From Methanosphaera sp. WGK6 (GTDB lineage: Archaea > Methanobacteriota > Methanobacteria > Methanobacteriales > Methanobacteriaceae), in NCBI RefSeq assembly GCF_001729965.1, contig NZ_JRWK01000008.1, forward strand, positions 1 to 64,000: a DNA stretch of 64,000 bases, in the 5' to 3' direction. Every line of letters begins with the position of its first letter. The stretch's first letter is position 1. Both the position numbers and the translations under genes were made by a program. The notes under the pieces are model-generated. The model did no database searches, had not been told where the DNA came from, and saw nothing but the letters and a program-made list of their open reading frames with translations. Shown one piece after another: positions 21,691-31,211 of the stretch.

Positions 21691-21796
21691 GAGTGTTCGT
21701 CAAAATTCAAAAATTAACTTTTAATAAGTACTAATATTACTTAAATTGTAAAATAAAGAAAAGTTATGGGAATAAATTTATTTTTGGTGAATATTT
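21691..21796 (+). repeat. Dispersed MITE-like element, copy R2
   Basis: About 106 bp. It opens GAGTGTTCGTCAAAATTC and carries AACTTTTAATAA, AATATTACTT and GTAAAATAAAGAAAA, all shared with the copy at 13381-13484, then ends ATTTATTTTTGGTGAATA. Like that copy it lies just beyond a gene 3' end with T-rich sequence before it and an ATAAGTT cluster after it. Confidence 0.6.
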
Positions 21797-21854
21797 ATTT
21801 ACAGTTTATGAAAAATTACTTTTTCATGTTCATTTCAAAAAAATTTTATTAATT

Positions 21855-21930
21855 ATAAGTTATAAGTTAGTTAATTAAAAGTTATTAGTTTATAAGTTAT
21901 TAAATATAACTTATTAAATTATAAGTTAAA
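21855..21930. repeat. ATAAGTT-rich cluster
   Basis: TTATAAGTT and related forms repeat about six times in 75 bases (for example ATTATAAGTTATAAGTTAG and TTTATAAGTTATTAAATATA). The same pattern is at 13531-13575 and 19322-19400. Confidence 0.45.
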
Positions 21931-21966
21931 ATAAGATAAAAAAAAGAAAAAATAATTGAAAAAATA

Positions 21967-22776
21967 CTATTTGACAATACTTCCTGATGCATCACGACGA
22001 TATTTTCCAAATTCACTGAGTTGACTTAATTGTTCTTTATCAAAAACAGGTCCTTCAACACAAACACGTACTCCTGTATCATCCATACAACATTGTCCAC
22101 AAATTCCTAATCCACATTTCATAAAACGATCTAATGCAAATTGACAATCAATATTATATTTTAAACTTAACTCATATAATTTATAGGACATTATTTCAGG
22201 ACCACATCCAATTATAATATCATAATCACCTTTATTAATTAAATCTTCAGCTAATTCTGTACTAAATCCTTTGAATCCACAAGTTCCATCATCAGTACAT
22301 TCATAAACATCTATGTCACTATTTTTAAATCTATCAACAAATACTAATTCATCTTTAGTACTTGCAGCTGAGATTAATTCTATATTATCATAAAAGGAAG
22401 TTAATGGTGCAAGAGATGCAATACCTGATCCTCCACCTACTGCTAATATTTTTTTATATTTTTTTAAGTCATATCCATGACCATAAGGTCCACGAATACC
22501 TATTTTATCACCTTTATTTATATTATCATATATATTTGTTGTGAAGGGACCTGCTTTACGTACTGTTATACCCATAAGATTGTTTTCTTTATCAATTATG
22601 GAAATAGTCATTGGTTTTTCTGTATTTAAATCCCAAACCATTATAAATTGTCCTGGATGAATATCATCCGTTATTTTCCAGGGAAATATAATAGTTTTAA
22701 CAGTAGGTGTTTCTATAATTGTTTCTTTTATTGTTACAACTTGAGGAACTTCATCATCATAAATATTATTTATCAT
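21967..22776 (-). CDS. pyrK: Dihydroorotate dehydrogenase electron-transfer subunit
   Basis: Carries FAD and a 2Fe-2S cluster and passes electrons from PyrD to NAD or another acceptor. FAD-binding elements of the ferredoxin-reductase fold are seen (PMTISI, GIRGPYGHGY, AVGGGSGIASLAPL). The C-terminal Cys motif CGLGICGQCCMDDTGVRVC holds the cluster. 269 residues is typical. It starts 9 bases after pyrD ends, so the two are one operon. Confidence 0.92.
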   Translation of the reverse strand: MINNIYDDEVPQVVTIKETIIETPTVKTIIFPWKITDDIHPGQFIMVWDLNTEKPMTISIIDKENNLMGITVRKAGPFTTNIYDNINKGDKIGIRGPYGHGYDLKKYKKILAVGGGSGIASLAPLTSFYDNIELISAASTKDELVFVDRFKNSDIDVYECTDDGTCGFKGFSTELAEDLINKGDYDIIIGCGPEIMSYKLYELSLKYNIDCQFALDRFMKCGLGICGQCCMDDTGVRVCVEGPVFDKEQLSQLSEFGKYRRDASGSIVK

Positions 22777-22785
22777 ATAATCACC

Positions 22786-23703
22786 TTAAACTCTGTGAGA
22801 TAAACCTATAATATCATTTATATTATCATATCCATTTTCTTCAAGGAATTTAGAAAGATCATCACTTATATGTTTAAATATTTCAGGTCCTTCATACATT
22901 ATAGATGTTCCTATTTGTAATAAACTTGAACCAGCATACATGAATTCAAGTGCATCTTTATAATCTTTAATTCCTCCAACTCCAAATATTGGAATATCAA
23001 CTACGGTATATGTTTGATATACACATTTTAGTGCTATTGGTTTTATCATTGGCCCTGCAATTCCTCCAAATACATTATTCAATATTGGTTTTCCAGTTTG
23101 ATAATCAATTCTTAATCCAGGCCCTACACTATTTATAAGAGTTAATGCATCGGCTCCAGCATCTTGAGCGGCTTTTGCAATTTCTGTTATATCTGTTACA
23201 TTAGGTGTTAATTTAACAATTATTGGTACATCTTTTATTGCATCTTTAACTGCACTTACGATACTATGAGTTAAATCAGGGTCTTCACCAATATTTGAAC
23301 CAAACCCACATTGTGCATGTGGACAAGAAACATTTAATTCAAATGCATCCACATAATCTTTTGTTCTTTCTGCTACTTCACAGAAGACTTCTTCACTATT
23401 TCCATAAATTGATGCAATAACAGGAGTTTTATTTCTAATTTCATCTAATTCTTTTAATTCTTCTTTCTTAGCTTCTACTCCAGGACTAGCTAATCCCACC
23501 GAATTTATTACTCCACCTTCAATTTTAACAATTGTTGGATTTTCATAACCATCATTAGGTTCTATACTGAATGATTTTGTTACTATTCCTCCAGCACCAG
23601 CTCTTGCAACCATTTTCATTGAACTTGCTGTTGTTCCAAGAATTCCTGCTGCTAAAAATAGAGGATTTGATAATTTCATTCCAAGAATTTCTGTTTCTAA
23701 CAT
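22786..23703 (-). CDS. pyrD: Dihydroorotate dehydrogenase B, catalytic subunit
   Basis: FMN enzyme that oxidises dihydroorotate to orotate in pyrimidine synthesis. The class 1B catalytic Cys is in NVSCPHAQCG, with SNPLFLAAGILG near the N-terminus, and VKLTPN, TLINSVG and GVGGI marking later barrel strands. I chose the ATG at 23703 (MLETEILGMKL), preceded by GGGATT, since family members begin there. An in-frame ATG 12 bases and a GTG 36 bases upstream would add a non-conserved extension. Confidence 0.92.
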   Translation of the reverse strand: MLETEILGMKLSNPLFLAAGILGTTASSMKMVARAGAGGIVTKSFSIEPNDGYENPTIVKIEGGVINSVGLASPGVEAKKEELKELDEIRNKTPVIASIYGNSEEVFCEVAERTKDYVDAFELNVSCPHAQCGFGSNIGEDPDLTHSIVSAVKDAIKDVPIIVKLTPNVTDITEIAKAAQDAGADALTLINSVGPGLRIDYQTGKPILNNVFGGIAGPMIKPIALKCVYQTYTVVDIPIFGVGGIKDYKDALEFMYAGSSLLQIGTSIMYEGPEIFKHISDDLSKFLEENGYDNINDIIGLSHRV

Positions 23704-23888
23704 TTTTAATCCCATAAAATCTATTTTATAATATAACACTGAAAAATATTATTTCACTTTTTCTTAAATTTATTTTTGTTTTTTCATGCTTAATAAATTA
23801 TAGAAATATCCCTTTTAGAGTATATTTTATATTGTTGTTAAAATTTCTGTGAAATGTTATATTAATCTTAAAAATTAAAGTATTATAC

Positions 23889-25133
23889 ATGAAATGCTAT
23901 ATTACAACTACAAGTTTTGGATTTATAGCTACGAGTCAAGATAATACAATTATTGAATACCAATTGTTTGGAAAAAAACAAGTTGAAAAACTACGAGAAA
24001 TCCAAAAAAAACAGTTATTACCTGAAGAAAAAGAACTTATCAAAATAGTTGCAAAAAACTATAATGAAATTATAATTGAAACTAGTAATAGTAAACAACT
24101 ATATTCTGATTTAAAGGATTATGATAAATTAATTTTTGAAAAAACAACTACTAATGGAAAATATATCAGAGCAAATTTAGATCAAATTATCCATGATATT
24201 TCAGAATTAAAAAACATAGATATACGCAGAAATTTAAATGAAACATATAATGAAATTACAAAAGAAAAAATTAGAGAATCTATTAAAACAAATGATGTGA
24301 TGATTGTAGAAACAATAAATTCACTTGAAGAAATTGAAGAAACAACTGGTAAATTAATAGAAAGACTACGAGAATGGTGTACACCCTATGTTCCAGAACT
24401 AGAAAAATTACATAATCATGAACTATATACTAAACTTATTGCTACTGAAACCAGTCGTGAAAATATCAGAAATAGTTCATTATTAGAAAATACACACATC
24501 CAATTACTAGATGTTTATGATGTTGACATGATTCAAGAGGATTTAGAAATTATTAAAGAATTTGCAACATCACTTAGTAGATTATATGAAACAAAAAATA
24601 ATCTTGAGAACTATATTCAGGAAAAAATCAAGGAAATTGCACCAAATTTAAATGATGTAGCAGGTTCCAATCTTAGTGCAAAATTAATTGCACACATGAA
24701 TGGATTAGAAAACCTTGCTAAATTACCTTCAAGTACAATACAAATTATTGGTGCTGAAAAAGCAACATTTAGACATTTAAAAACAGGAGAAAATCCACCA
24801 AAACATGGACTTATATTCCAACATCCAAGTATACGTGGTTCTAATTGGTGGATTCGTGGAAAACTTGCAAGAGCAGTTGCAAGTAAAATAACAATTGCTG
24901 CACGAAAAGATGCATTTAGTAATGAATATGATCCTAATATTAAAATTCAACTTGACGAAAAAATTGAAAAAATTAAAAAAGACAATCCATTTCCATCACG
25001 TAAAACTAAAAGTAATGATAAACAGGATAAAAAAGATAAGAAAAACAAGAAAAGTAAAAAAAACCGTAAAGAACGTGGGAAAAAAAATAAACGTAATAAG
25101 AGAAAATTACGTAAAGGAGAATATACATACTAG
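23889..25133 (+). CDS. Nop5/Nop56-like C/D box RNP core protein
   Basis: Scaffold of the archaeal C/D box methylation complex, binding L7Ae-guide RNA and fibrillarin. The N-terminal domain is followed by a long coiled coil (about 130-250) and the Nop domain (NDVAGSNLSAKLIAHMNGLENLAKLPSSTIQIIGAEKA, HPSIRGSNWWIRGKLAR). A tail of about 50 very Lys-rich residues closes the protein, probably for RNA binding. The fibrillarin gene begins 12 bases after the stop codon. 414 residues is normal for the archaeal form with such a tail. Confidence 0.93.
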   Translation: MKCYITTTSFGFIATSQDNTIIEYQLFGKKQVEKLREIQKKQLLPEEKELIKIVAKNYNEIIIETSNSKQLYSDLKDYDKLIFEKTTTNGKYIRANLDQIIHDISELKNIDIRRNLNETYNEITKEKIRESIKTNDVMIVETINSLEEIEETTGKLIERLREWCTPYVPELEKLHNHELYTKLIATETSRENIRNSSLLENTHIQLLDVYDVDMIQEDLEIIKEFATSLSRLYETKNNLENYIQEKIKEIAPNLNDVAGSNLSAKLIAHMNGLENLAKLPSSTIQIIGAEKATFRHLKTGENPPKHGLIFQHPSIRGSNWWIRGKLARAVASKITIAARKDAFSNEYDPNIKIQLDEKIEKIKKDNPFPSRKTKSNDKQDKKDKKNKKSKKNRKERGKKNKRNKRKLRKGEYTY

Positions 25134-25145
25134 GAGTTGAATTAT

Positions 25146-25811
25146 ATGCAAGTAAATAAGATAGGTGAAAATGTATACCAAATAGATAATCAAATTGCAA
25201 CAATTAATTTAATTCCAGGTAAACAAGTATATCAGGAAAAACTCATAGTTCATGAAGATAAAGAATTTAGATTATGGAACCCACGAAGATCAAAATTAGC
25301 TGCAGCAATCATTAAAGGCCTTACAATATTCCCATTTAAAAAAGACTCAAATGTATTATATTTAGGTGCTTCAGCAGGAACAACACCTTCACATATTTCA
25401 GATATATGTACTGAAGGAAAAATATATTCAGTAGAATTTGCACCAACAATGATGAGAGAATTTTTAGATGTTTCACAAGATAGAGAAAATCTACTTCCAC
25501 TACTAGAAGATGCAACACATCCCCTTAATTATCAACATTTAGTAGAATCAGTAGATATAATATATAGTGATGTTGCACAAGCTCAACAAACAAAATTATT
25601 CATAGATAATTTCAAACTATTTGCAAAAGAAAATACAATTGGAATTATAATGATTAAAGCTAGAAGTATTGATGTAACTATGAACCCAAATGATATTTTT
25701 AAACAAGAAAAACTACGTTTAAAACAAGGAGGTCTAAAAATTTTAGAAGAAATAAAATTAGACCCATATGAGAAAGACCATATTGCATTTATCTGTGAAA
25801 AATCATTTTAA
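25146..25811 (+). CDS. flpA: Fibrillarin-like rRNA/tRNA 2'-O-methyltransferase
   Basis: SAM-dependent methylase of the C/D box RNP. SAM loop VLYLGASAGTTPSHISDI, catalytic-region YSVEFAPTMMREFLD, DIIYSDVAQAQQ and IMIKARSIDVT match fibrillarin blocks in order. ATG 25146 is preceded by TAGGAG (overlapping the nop5 stop). A TTG nine bases earlier sits inside the ribosome site and is unlikely to be used. Translation is probably coupled to nop5. Confidence 0.93.
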   Translation: MQVNKIGENVYQIDNQIATINLIPGKQVYQEKLIVHEDKEFRLWNPRRSKLAAAIIKGLTIFPFKKDSNVLYLGASAGTTPSHISDICTEGKIYSVEFAPTMMREFLDVSQDRENLLPLLEDATHPLNYQHLVESVDIIYSDVAQAQQTKLFIDNFKLFAKENTIGIIMIKARSIDVTMNPNDIFKQEKLRLKQGGLKILEEIKLDPYEKDHIAFICEKSF

Positions 25812-25908
25812 ATTTGAAAAAATTAAGTTAATAAACTAACCCCCACTTTACTATTTCTAATAAAATTTCTAAAAAAAAGAGTAATTGTTAAAAATAAAAA
25901 AATAGTGT

Positions 25909-27063
25909 TTATAATGAATTATAAACTTTATCAATAATTTTCTGAGCTATATGCCATTTTGAATCTAATTCAATTTTTTCATAACTATCTTTATCAATTA
26001 AATAAACTTCATTATTATTAGATCCAGGACCTCCATCTTCAACAAGAATATCATTAGCCACCATGATATCCGTATTATATTTATTCATACGGTTAGTAGC
26101 TTTCTTAATTAATTCTTCTTCAGATACACCAGCTTCTGCCTTAAATCCAACAACAAATGTAGAAGGACTAATTTCTTTTATTTGTTGTAAAATTTTAGGT
26201 AATTTAGTGAATTTAACTGTTATATCATTCTCCGATGGATATTTTGATTCTTCAACATGATCAATTTCAAAATCAGAAATAGCTGCTGCAGAAACATAAA
26301 TATCTGTTTCTAAAATTTCATTTTTTACAACAGACATCATTTCACTAGTTGATTCGACATTAATCCTTTTTAAATTTTTAGGAATATGCGTATGAGTTAA
26401 TCCACATAGTAATGTAACATTAGCTCCCTGACGATAAGCTTCTTTTGCTATTTCAACACCCATTTTTCCAGAACTTCGATTAGTTATTCCTCTCATAGCA
26501 TCCATAGCTTCAAAAGTTCCACCTGTTCCTACAAGTACATTCATACCTTGAAGTTTATGATCAGAAAGCATTCTTTCAACTTCCAATACTATTTCATGTT
26601 TACTTGGGAATTTTGCTTTTCTTTCTGCTTCATTTGGTTCCATGAAGCAAACTTCTGGATGGTCTTTTTTAATCTTATTAATATTATTCTCAATCGCACG
26701 ATACATTGAAATATGCATTGATGGAACAAATAATATAGGTGTTTTATATCCACTAGCTGTTAATAATAATGTTGTAACAGAAGTATCTGCTATTTTATGA
26801 GCAAATTTACTTATAGTATTTGCAGTTGCTGGTGCTACTAATATTAAATCAGCCTGTGCATTTCTTACATGTTCTACTTTTCCTGTTATTTTAGTTACTA
26901 CTGGATTTTCTGTTGCAAATTCCATAGACATTGGCGTAATTATTTCTGCTGCACTTTCTGTCATGAAACATTCTACTTCAAATCCATGCCGTCTTAGTTG
27001 ATGTACTAATTTTAAATCTTCAGTTGCAGCAATACTTCCCGTGACACAAAGAATTATTTTCAT
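25909..27063 (-). CDS. coaBC: Bifunctional phosphopantothenoylcysteine synthetase/decarboxylase CoaBC
   Basis: Two steps of coenzyme A synthesis in one protein. The N-terminal flavodoxin-like decarboxylase domain (about 1-180) has ICVTGSIAA and APATANTISKFAHKIADT. The C-terminal synthetase domain has GTGGTFEAMDAMRGITNRSSGKMG, SAAISDF and FVVGFKAE. ATG 27063 follows GAAGGAGT. An ATG 18 bases upstream is itself part of that site. The site lies within the short gap after the membrane protein gene, so the genes are likely cotranscribed. Confidence 0.93.
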   Translation of the reverse strand: MKIILCVTGSIAATEDLKLVHQLRRHGFEVECFMTESAAEIITPMSMEFATENPVVTKITGKVEHVRNAQADLILVAPATANTISKFAHKIADTSVTTLLLTASGYKTPILFVPSMHISMYRAIENNINKIKKDHPEVCFMEPNEAERKAKFPSKHEIVLEVERMLSDHKLQGMNVLVGTGGTFEAMDAMRGITNRSSGKMGVEIAKEAYRQGANVTLLCGLTHTHIPKNLKRINVESTSEMMSVVKNEILETDIYVSAAAISDFEIDHVEESKYPSENDITVKFTKLPKILQQIKEISPSTFVVGFKAEAGVSEEELIKKATNRMNKYNTDIMVANDILVEDGGPGSNNNEVYLIDKDSYEKIELDSKWHIAQKIIDKVYNSL

Positions 27064-27080
27064 ATAACATACTCCTTCCA

Positions 27081-27644
27081 TTAATTAAATAAATCCAATA
27101 TAGCATTGTTTGAATTATTTTTTATTTTAAATGTTCCAACAACTAAATCATACCCTGAACGTACATGTTCATATGATTCTACCGGAGTAGATAATAATAA
27201 CACGTACATTTTATTATCCATTTTCATCCATGTTGCAACATGTTCTTTTTGTGAACCATCAGCTTCATTTATTATATATCTATGAATAATAGCAGTGTTA
27301 TTATTTACTGTTGTTTTTATTTCCTGAATGCTAATGTAATTTCCATATTGTGCTAATAGTTTATTATTATTTGAACATGCAACTTGTATATCATCACCAT
27401 ACTCTGAGGGTACTTGTTGTATAACAATAGATGTCTTTGGATCATTAGGGTCAGCTACTGCTGCTACAGATCCTTCAGCTACACTTTTTGCTTCTTGCCA
27501 ATCATCAGGATACTGGAAAGTAACACTATTTTGATCATATGTTTGTCCTGATGCAGTAATAAAAGCAAAAATTCCAGAATAATATAATGCAAATATGAGA
27601 ACTATTAAAATAACTATTGTTAAAATGTTTTTACCTAGTTTCAT
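27081..27644 (-). CDS. Membrane-anchored PsbP-like lipoprotein-type envelope protein
   Basis: One N-terminal membrane helix (about 7-30) and an outside domain of about 155 residues. The order VTFQYPDDWQ..., TSIVIQQVPSE, then MYVLLLSTPVESYEHVRSGYDLVVGTFKI is the pattern of PsbP-like folds common in methanogen surface proteins, with no known biochemical role. It lies between a Ser-rich membrane protein and coaBC in one leftward run. Confidence 0.6.
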   Translation of the reverse strand: MKLGKNILTIVILIVLIFALYYSGIFAFITASGQTYDQNSVTFQYPDDWQEAKSVAEGSVAAVADPNDPKTSIVIQQVPSEYGDDIQVACSNNNKLLAQYGNYISIQEIKTTVNNNTAIIHRYIINEADGSQKEHVATWMKMDNKMYVLLLSTPVESYEHVRSGYDLVVGTFKIKNNSNNAILDLFN

Positions 27645-27656
27645 AATTTTACTCCT

Positions 27657-28295
27657 TTATCGTGAACTATTATGTTTATTTGAACTAGTGGAACCACTAG
27701 AACTACTGGAACTTGAACCACTAGTTGAGTTCTTATTACTACTTGAACCACTATTCTTTTTAGTAGCACTATTTGAATATGTTTTCTTAGTGGTTGTAGT
27801 TTTAGTTATATTTTGTGTAGTATTATTATTTGCAGTTAAATTTGATGCATTCATTACAGTTCCATTAGGACTGAACGCTGAATCAGATACTGTTATATTT
27901 GAGGATGAACTATCATTTATCGTATTTAATGCAGAGATTCCTGCAACTATTCCCACTGCAAATGCTAAAATAATTACTACTATTAGTATTCTTCGCGTAG
28001 TTTTTCTACTAACACTACTATCCACTTTAGTATAATCATTTGATTCTATTTTAGTATATTTATCTACAAAATCATCATATAATTCTTCACGTTTAGCTTT
28101 TCTATCCTTAATATTTGACGGCTTAAATCCTTTAGATTCTTGAAGTTTAGTTACTGCTTCTTTATTACCCAATTTTCGTTCATAACGAATTCTTAGAGTA
28201 TCATATTCTTCAAGAGTAATATTACCATTATTTTTCTGTTCTTCTAATTCCCTTAGTTTCTTTTCAATATAATGCCGAGAGTTACCCCTTGCTAT
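27657..28295 (-). CDS. SHOCT-like N-terminal segment plus membrane helix and Ser/Asn/Thr tail; unusual start codon
   Basis: The frame is open from 28307, yet the first ATG/GTG/TTG is a TTG at 28172. Upstream of that TTG the frame encodes 41 credible residues from the ATA at 28293-28295 (ARGNSRHYIEKKLRELEEQ, then NNGNITLEEYDTLRIRYERK). Its K-x-x-E-L-x2-G-x-I-x-EEY pattern is like the SHOCT domain. GAGGGG lies seven bases before the ATA, and the ATA overlaps the pheA stop. So I take ATA as the probable start, giving 212 residues. A membrane helix is at about 102-123, then a low-complexity Ser/Asn/Thr tail outside the cell. Function unknown. Confidence 0.55.
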   Translation of the reverse strand: MARGNSRHYIEKKLRELEEQKNNGNITLEEYDTLRIRYERKLGNKEAVTKLQESKGFKPSNIKDRKAKREELYDDFVDKYTKIESNDYTKVDSSVSRKTTRRILIVVIILAFAVGIVAGISALNTINDSSSSNITVSDSAFSPNGTVMNASNLTANNNTTQNITKTTTTKKTYSNSATKKNSGSSSNKNSTSGSSSSSSSGSTSSNKHNSSR

Positions 28296-29134
28296 TTTAA
28301 TTCCCCCTCAACAGTAATAGTTTTATAAGAACCCAATATTTTAAACATTGCTACTTTTGATTCAATAATAGTTAATGCTTTTTTAATTGAAGGTTCTTTT
28401 TGATGTCCTTCTATATCTATGAAAAATATATATTTTCCCATACCTTGTTTAGAAGGTCGTGACTCTATTTTTGTAAGATTTATATTTTCATTTACGAAAA
28501 TACCTAGAATTTCATATAAACCACCAGGTTTATCTCCTTTTAAAGATAATAAAATAGATGTTTTATCATTACCTGAAAGTTCTTTTTGATCATCTTTACC
28601 AATAATTATAAAACGTGTGACATTATTTGAATAATCTTGAATATTATACTCTAATATTTCTAAATCATATTTTTTAGCCAATATTTTATTACCTATTACT
28701 GCAGCTGTCGATAATTCTGTCACATATCTCGCAGCATTAGCAGTACTTGGCATAGTATGTACTGGTTTTTTAAGATTATGAATATAATTTCTACATTGTG
28801 CTATTGCTTGTTGATGAGAACATATTACTTGAATATCATCTATTGTTTTACCTTTTTGTACTAAAAGATTATGTTTAATTGGTAATTCTAGTTCTGCTTT
28901 GATTTTTAGGTTGAAAAATGTTAAAGCATCTAATGTTATAACTACTGAACCTTCCGTGGAATTTTCAATAGGTACTACTGCTTCATCAATTTCATCATTT
29001 GCTAAAGATTCAAAGATATTTAGAATATTTGGATAAGGGACAATATTTGTATTTTCATCAACCACTTTTAGAACAGCTTCATGTGAGAATGTTCCTTCAG
29101 GTCCTAGATATCCTACTCGTTTATTTTCATTCAT
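28292..29134 (-). CDS. pheA: Prephenate dehydratase
   Basis: Makes phenylpyruvate from prephenate for phenylalanine synthesis. The periplasmic-binding-like catalytic domain starts with GYLGPEGTFSHEA, has VVPIENSTEGSV and VTRFIIIG (the Thr-Arg-Phe catalytic motif). The C-terminal ACT domain (about 195-275) has the phenylalanine-binding ESRPSKQGMGKYIFFIDIEG, so feedback inhibition is expected. 280 residues is the usual stand-alone size. Its stop codon overlaps the presumed start of the next gene. Confidence 0.94.
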   Translation of the reverse strand: MNENKRVGYLGPEGTFSHEAVLKVVDENTNIVPYPNILNIFESLANDEIDEAVVPIENSTEGSVVITLDALTFFNLKIKAELELPIKHNLLVQKGKTIDDIQVICSHQQAIAQCRNYIHNLKKPVHTMPSTANAARYVTELSTAAVIGNKILAKKYDLEILEYNIQDYSNNVTRFIIIGKDDQKELSGNDKTSILLSLKGDKPGGLYEILGIFVNENINLTKIESRPSKQGMGKYIFFIDIEGHQKEPSIKKALTIIESKVAMFKILGSYKTITVEGELK

Positions 29135-29271
29135 TAGTTACTATTTATATATAACATAATTTATTAATTCTTTGATTATATTATAAAAAATAGTTTTTGA
29201 TAATAAAAATATTTTAGAAAAAATAGTTTGAATATTAAGTAAATTATAAAAAAAAAGTATGGATGAGAAAA

Positions 29272-30099
29272 TTAGTAATTTCCTCTTTTCCGGTTATGGT
29301 CATATACATATTTTAGTATATCTGTTTTTGAAACTATACCTTGTACTTTATTTTTATCATCAGATACAGGCATTCCACTGAATTCATTTGTAACCATTAT
29401 TTCAGCTACATCTGCAATAGTTGCATCTTTTGTGGTTGTTTCAATTGTCTGTGACATTACTTCTTGTACAAATAAATTCCTTATTTGAGAATGTTGATAC
29501 TTTTCAGGTACACGTTTTTTAAAATCAATGACTGTTCTTGCTACATCTTTAGATGTTATTACCCCCATTATTAATCCAGAACTAACTACTACTAATCTTG
29601 AAATATCATTATCTATCATTAATCTTCTTGCATGTACTAATCTTTCATCAGGACCTACTGTAACTACTCTGTTAGTCATGATTTCTTTTATAGGAGTTTC
29701 TTTATATTGTTCAGCATCCATATCATTTAAGAAGTCTGTTTTTGTTACCATTCCAACTACATTATCCTCATCATCAAGAATAGGTATACCTCCAATATGT
29801 TTATCAACCATTGTTTTAAGAACTTTTACTTTTGAATCAGATGTTTTTGCAGTTATTACATCAGGTGTCATTATTGTTGAAATTCTCATATGAGATAGTG
29901 GAACATTTTCATATTTAGCTGAAGCTATTTTTATAGCCATGTCTTTTTCAGTTATGATTCCTACTAATTCACCATTTTTTGGAGAGATGGCTACTAGCCT
30001 TGATATTTTATGTTTACTCATTAGTTTTAAAGCATCAGAGACTGTTTGATCTTTATGTATTGTTATGATATCTTTAGCCATTACTTTTTCTATTGTCAT
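29272..30099 (-). CDS. Four-CBS-domain protein
   Basis: Two Bateman pairs filling the whole protein. Each repeat opens with an (I/V)M-x-x-(D/N)-(I/V)-(I/V)T block (VMAKDIITI, IMTPDVITA, IMTNRVVTV, VMSQTIETT) and closes with a G-(I/V)-(I/V)-T-x-x-D block (GIITEKDM, GMVTKTDF, GVITSKDV, GIVSKTDI). Such proteins sense adenine nucleotides or S-adenosylmethionine. No catalytic domain is attached. ATG 30099 follows GGAGTTGAT at ideal spacing; an ATG 15 bases upstream is within that site. The first of three neighbouring leftward CBS genes. Confidence 0.88.
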   Translation of the reverse strand: MTIEKVMAKDIITIHKDQTVSDALKLMSKHKISRLVAISPKNGELVGIITEKDMAIKIASAKYENVPLSHMRISTIMTPDVITAKTSDSKVKVLKTMVDKHIGGIPILDDEDNVVGMVTKTDFLNDMDAEQYKETPIKEIMTNRVVTVGPDERLVHARRLMIDNDISRLVVVSSGLIMGVITSKDVARTVIDFKKRVPEKYQHSQIRNLFVQEVMSQTIETTTKDATIADVAEIMVTNEFSGMPVSDDKNKVQGIVSKTDILKYVYDHNRKRGNY

Positions 30100-30212
30100 T
30101 ATAATCAACTCCATAGTTTTTTTAGAATATATTTAATAATATTATACTTAAAATATAAAAACATATTCATATTTTAAGATTAATTAAATAAAATTAATCT
30201 TTTTATATTTAT

Positions 30213-31148
30213 CTATTGAACAATTGCTTTTAGTAAATCACGAATTGTTATGATTCCAATTATTTTTCCAGAGTCATCATCAACTACTGGTATTCCTCTA
30301 ATATTTGATTCAAACATTGTATTTGCAATATCACCTAATTTATCATATTTTGAGGCTGTAATAATATCCGTAATCATTAATTCATCTACGGTGATATCTA
30401 CAACATCATTTCCATCATTTGAAAATAATTTTGTGAATAATTTATGTTGTCCTATGTATTTTAGTATATCAGATGCTGTTACAAATCCTAGAAGTTCTTC
30501 TTTTGATGATGGTAATTGTGGATTTTCACCAACAATTGGTACTCTTCTAAGAGAGTTTCTTACCATTATTTTTGCTATACCTTCTATTCTTGTTCCAGGT
30601 GTTGTTGTGATTATATCTGTAGCCATTATGTTCTGTACTTCTAAGTCAGATATTAGTTTATCAAATTTTGATACTACATCTCCTTCAGTTACCATACCTA
30701 CTATTTCATCAGCACTATTTACTATAGGACATCCTCCTATATGTTCTTCAAGCATTAAAGTTGCTGCATCAATAATTGTATCCTTGTTAGTCATTGTTTT
30801 TACATTACTCGTCATAATTTCCCGTATTGGTGCATTTATTGCTGATAAAAAGTTCCCTTTATGTTTTTCTGTAATGAGATTATATTTTTTCCCACCACCA
30901 AAGAAGTCAAGAATATCCATTGTTGTTACAATTCCAAGTAATTTTCCAGAACCTGGATCTGTTATAGGTACTCTTCTAATATCTTTTTCAACCATTAAAT
31001 TTGCGATTTCAATTATTGTTGCACTTTGAGATGCTGTTATAATATCTTTAAATGCTATACTCATTATGTCTCCATCATTTTCAGATTTTTTTGTTTGTAA
31101 ATTAAAATCATCAAAGTTATTGATTTTATTCATTATTTTATTTTTCAT
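30213..31148 (-). CDS. Four-CBS-domain protein, paralogue
   Basis: Four CBS repeats with the same closing blocks as its neighbour (GIVTTMDI, GMVTEGDV, GFVTASDI, GIITIRDL). It has a loop GGGKKYNLI between repeats 1 and 2 and an insert before the last strand of repeat 3. Start uncertain: ATG 31148 has GGAGATGA upstream and adds a 28-residue basic/acidic lead. ATG 31064 (MSIAFKDI) also has GGAGAC upstream and starts directly at the first CBS. Ligand unknown. Confidence 0.85.
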   Translation of the reverse strand: MKNKIMNKINNFDDFNLQTKKSENDGDIMSIAFKDIITASQSATIIEIANLMVEKDIRRVPITDPGSGKLLGIVTTMDILDFFGGGKKYNLITEKHKGNFLSAINAPIREIMTSNVKTMTNKDTIIDAATLMLEEHIGGCPIVNSADEIVGMVTEGDVVSKFDKLISDLEVQNIMATDIITTTPGTRIEGIAKIMVRNSLRRVPIVGENPQLPSSKEELLGFVTASDILKYIGQHKLFTKLFSNDGNDVVDITVDELMITDIITASKYDKLGDIANTMFESNIRGIPVVDDDSGKIIGIITIRDLLKAIVQ

Positions 31149-31211
31149 GTTTTTCATCTCCATTTAATTGGTTAACTTGTTATTTTTTTTCTAATATTGG
31201 ATTTTATTTTT

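Noticed and set aside
23760-23800. A possible further copy of the dispersed element before nop5 (AAATTTATTTTTG)
   Set aside because: Only the T-rich part matches; the inverted end and the body are absent.
30250-31029. Long open frame antisense to the second CBS gene
   Set aside because: It is a mirror of the real gene: rich in Ser/Thr/Ile with no domain, no ribosome site, and the opposite strand has clear CBS repeats.
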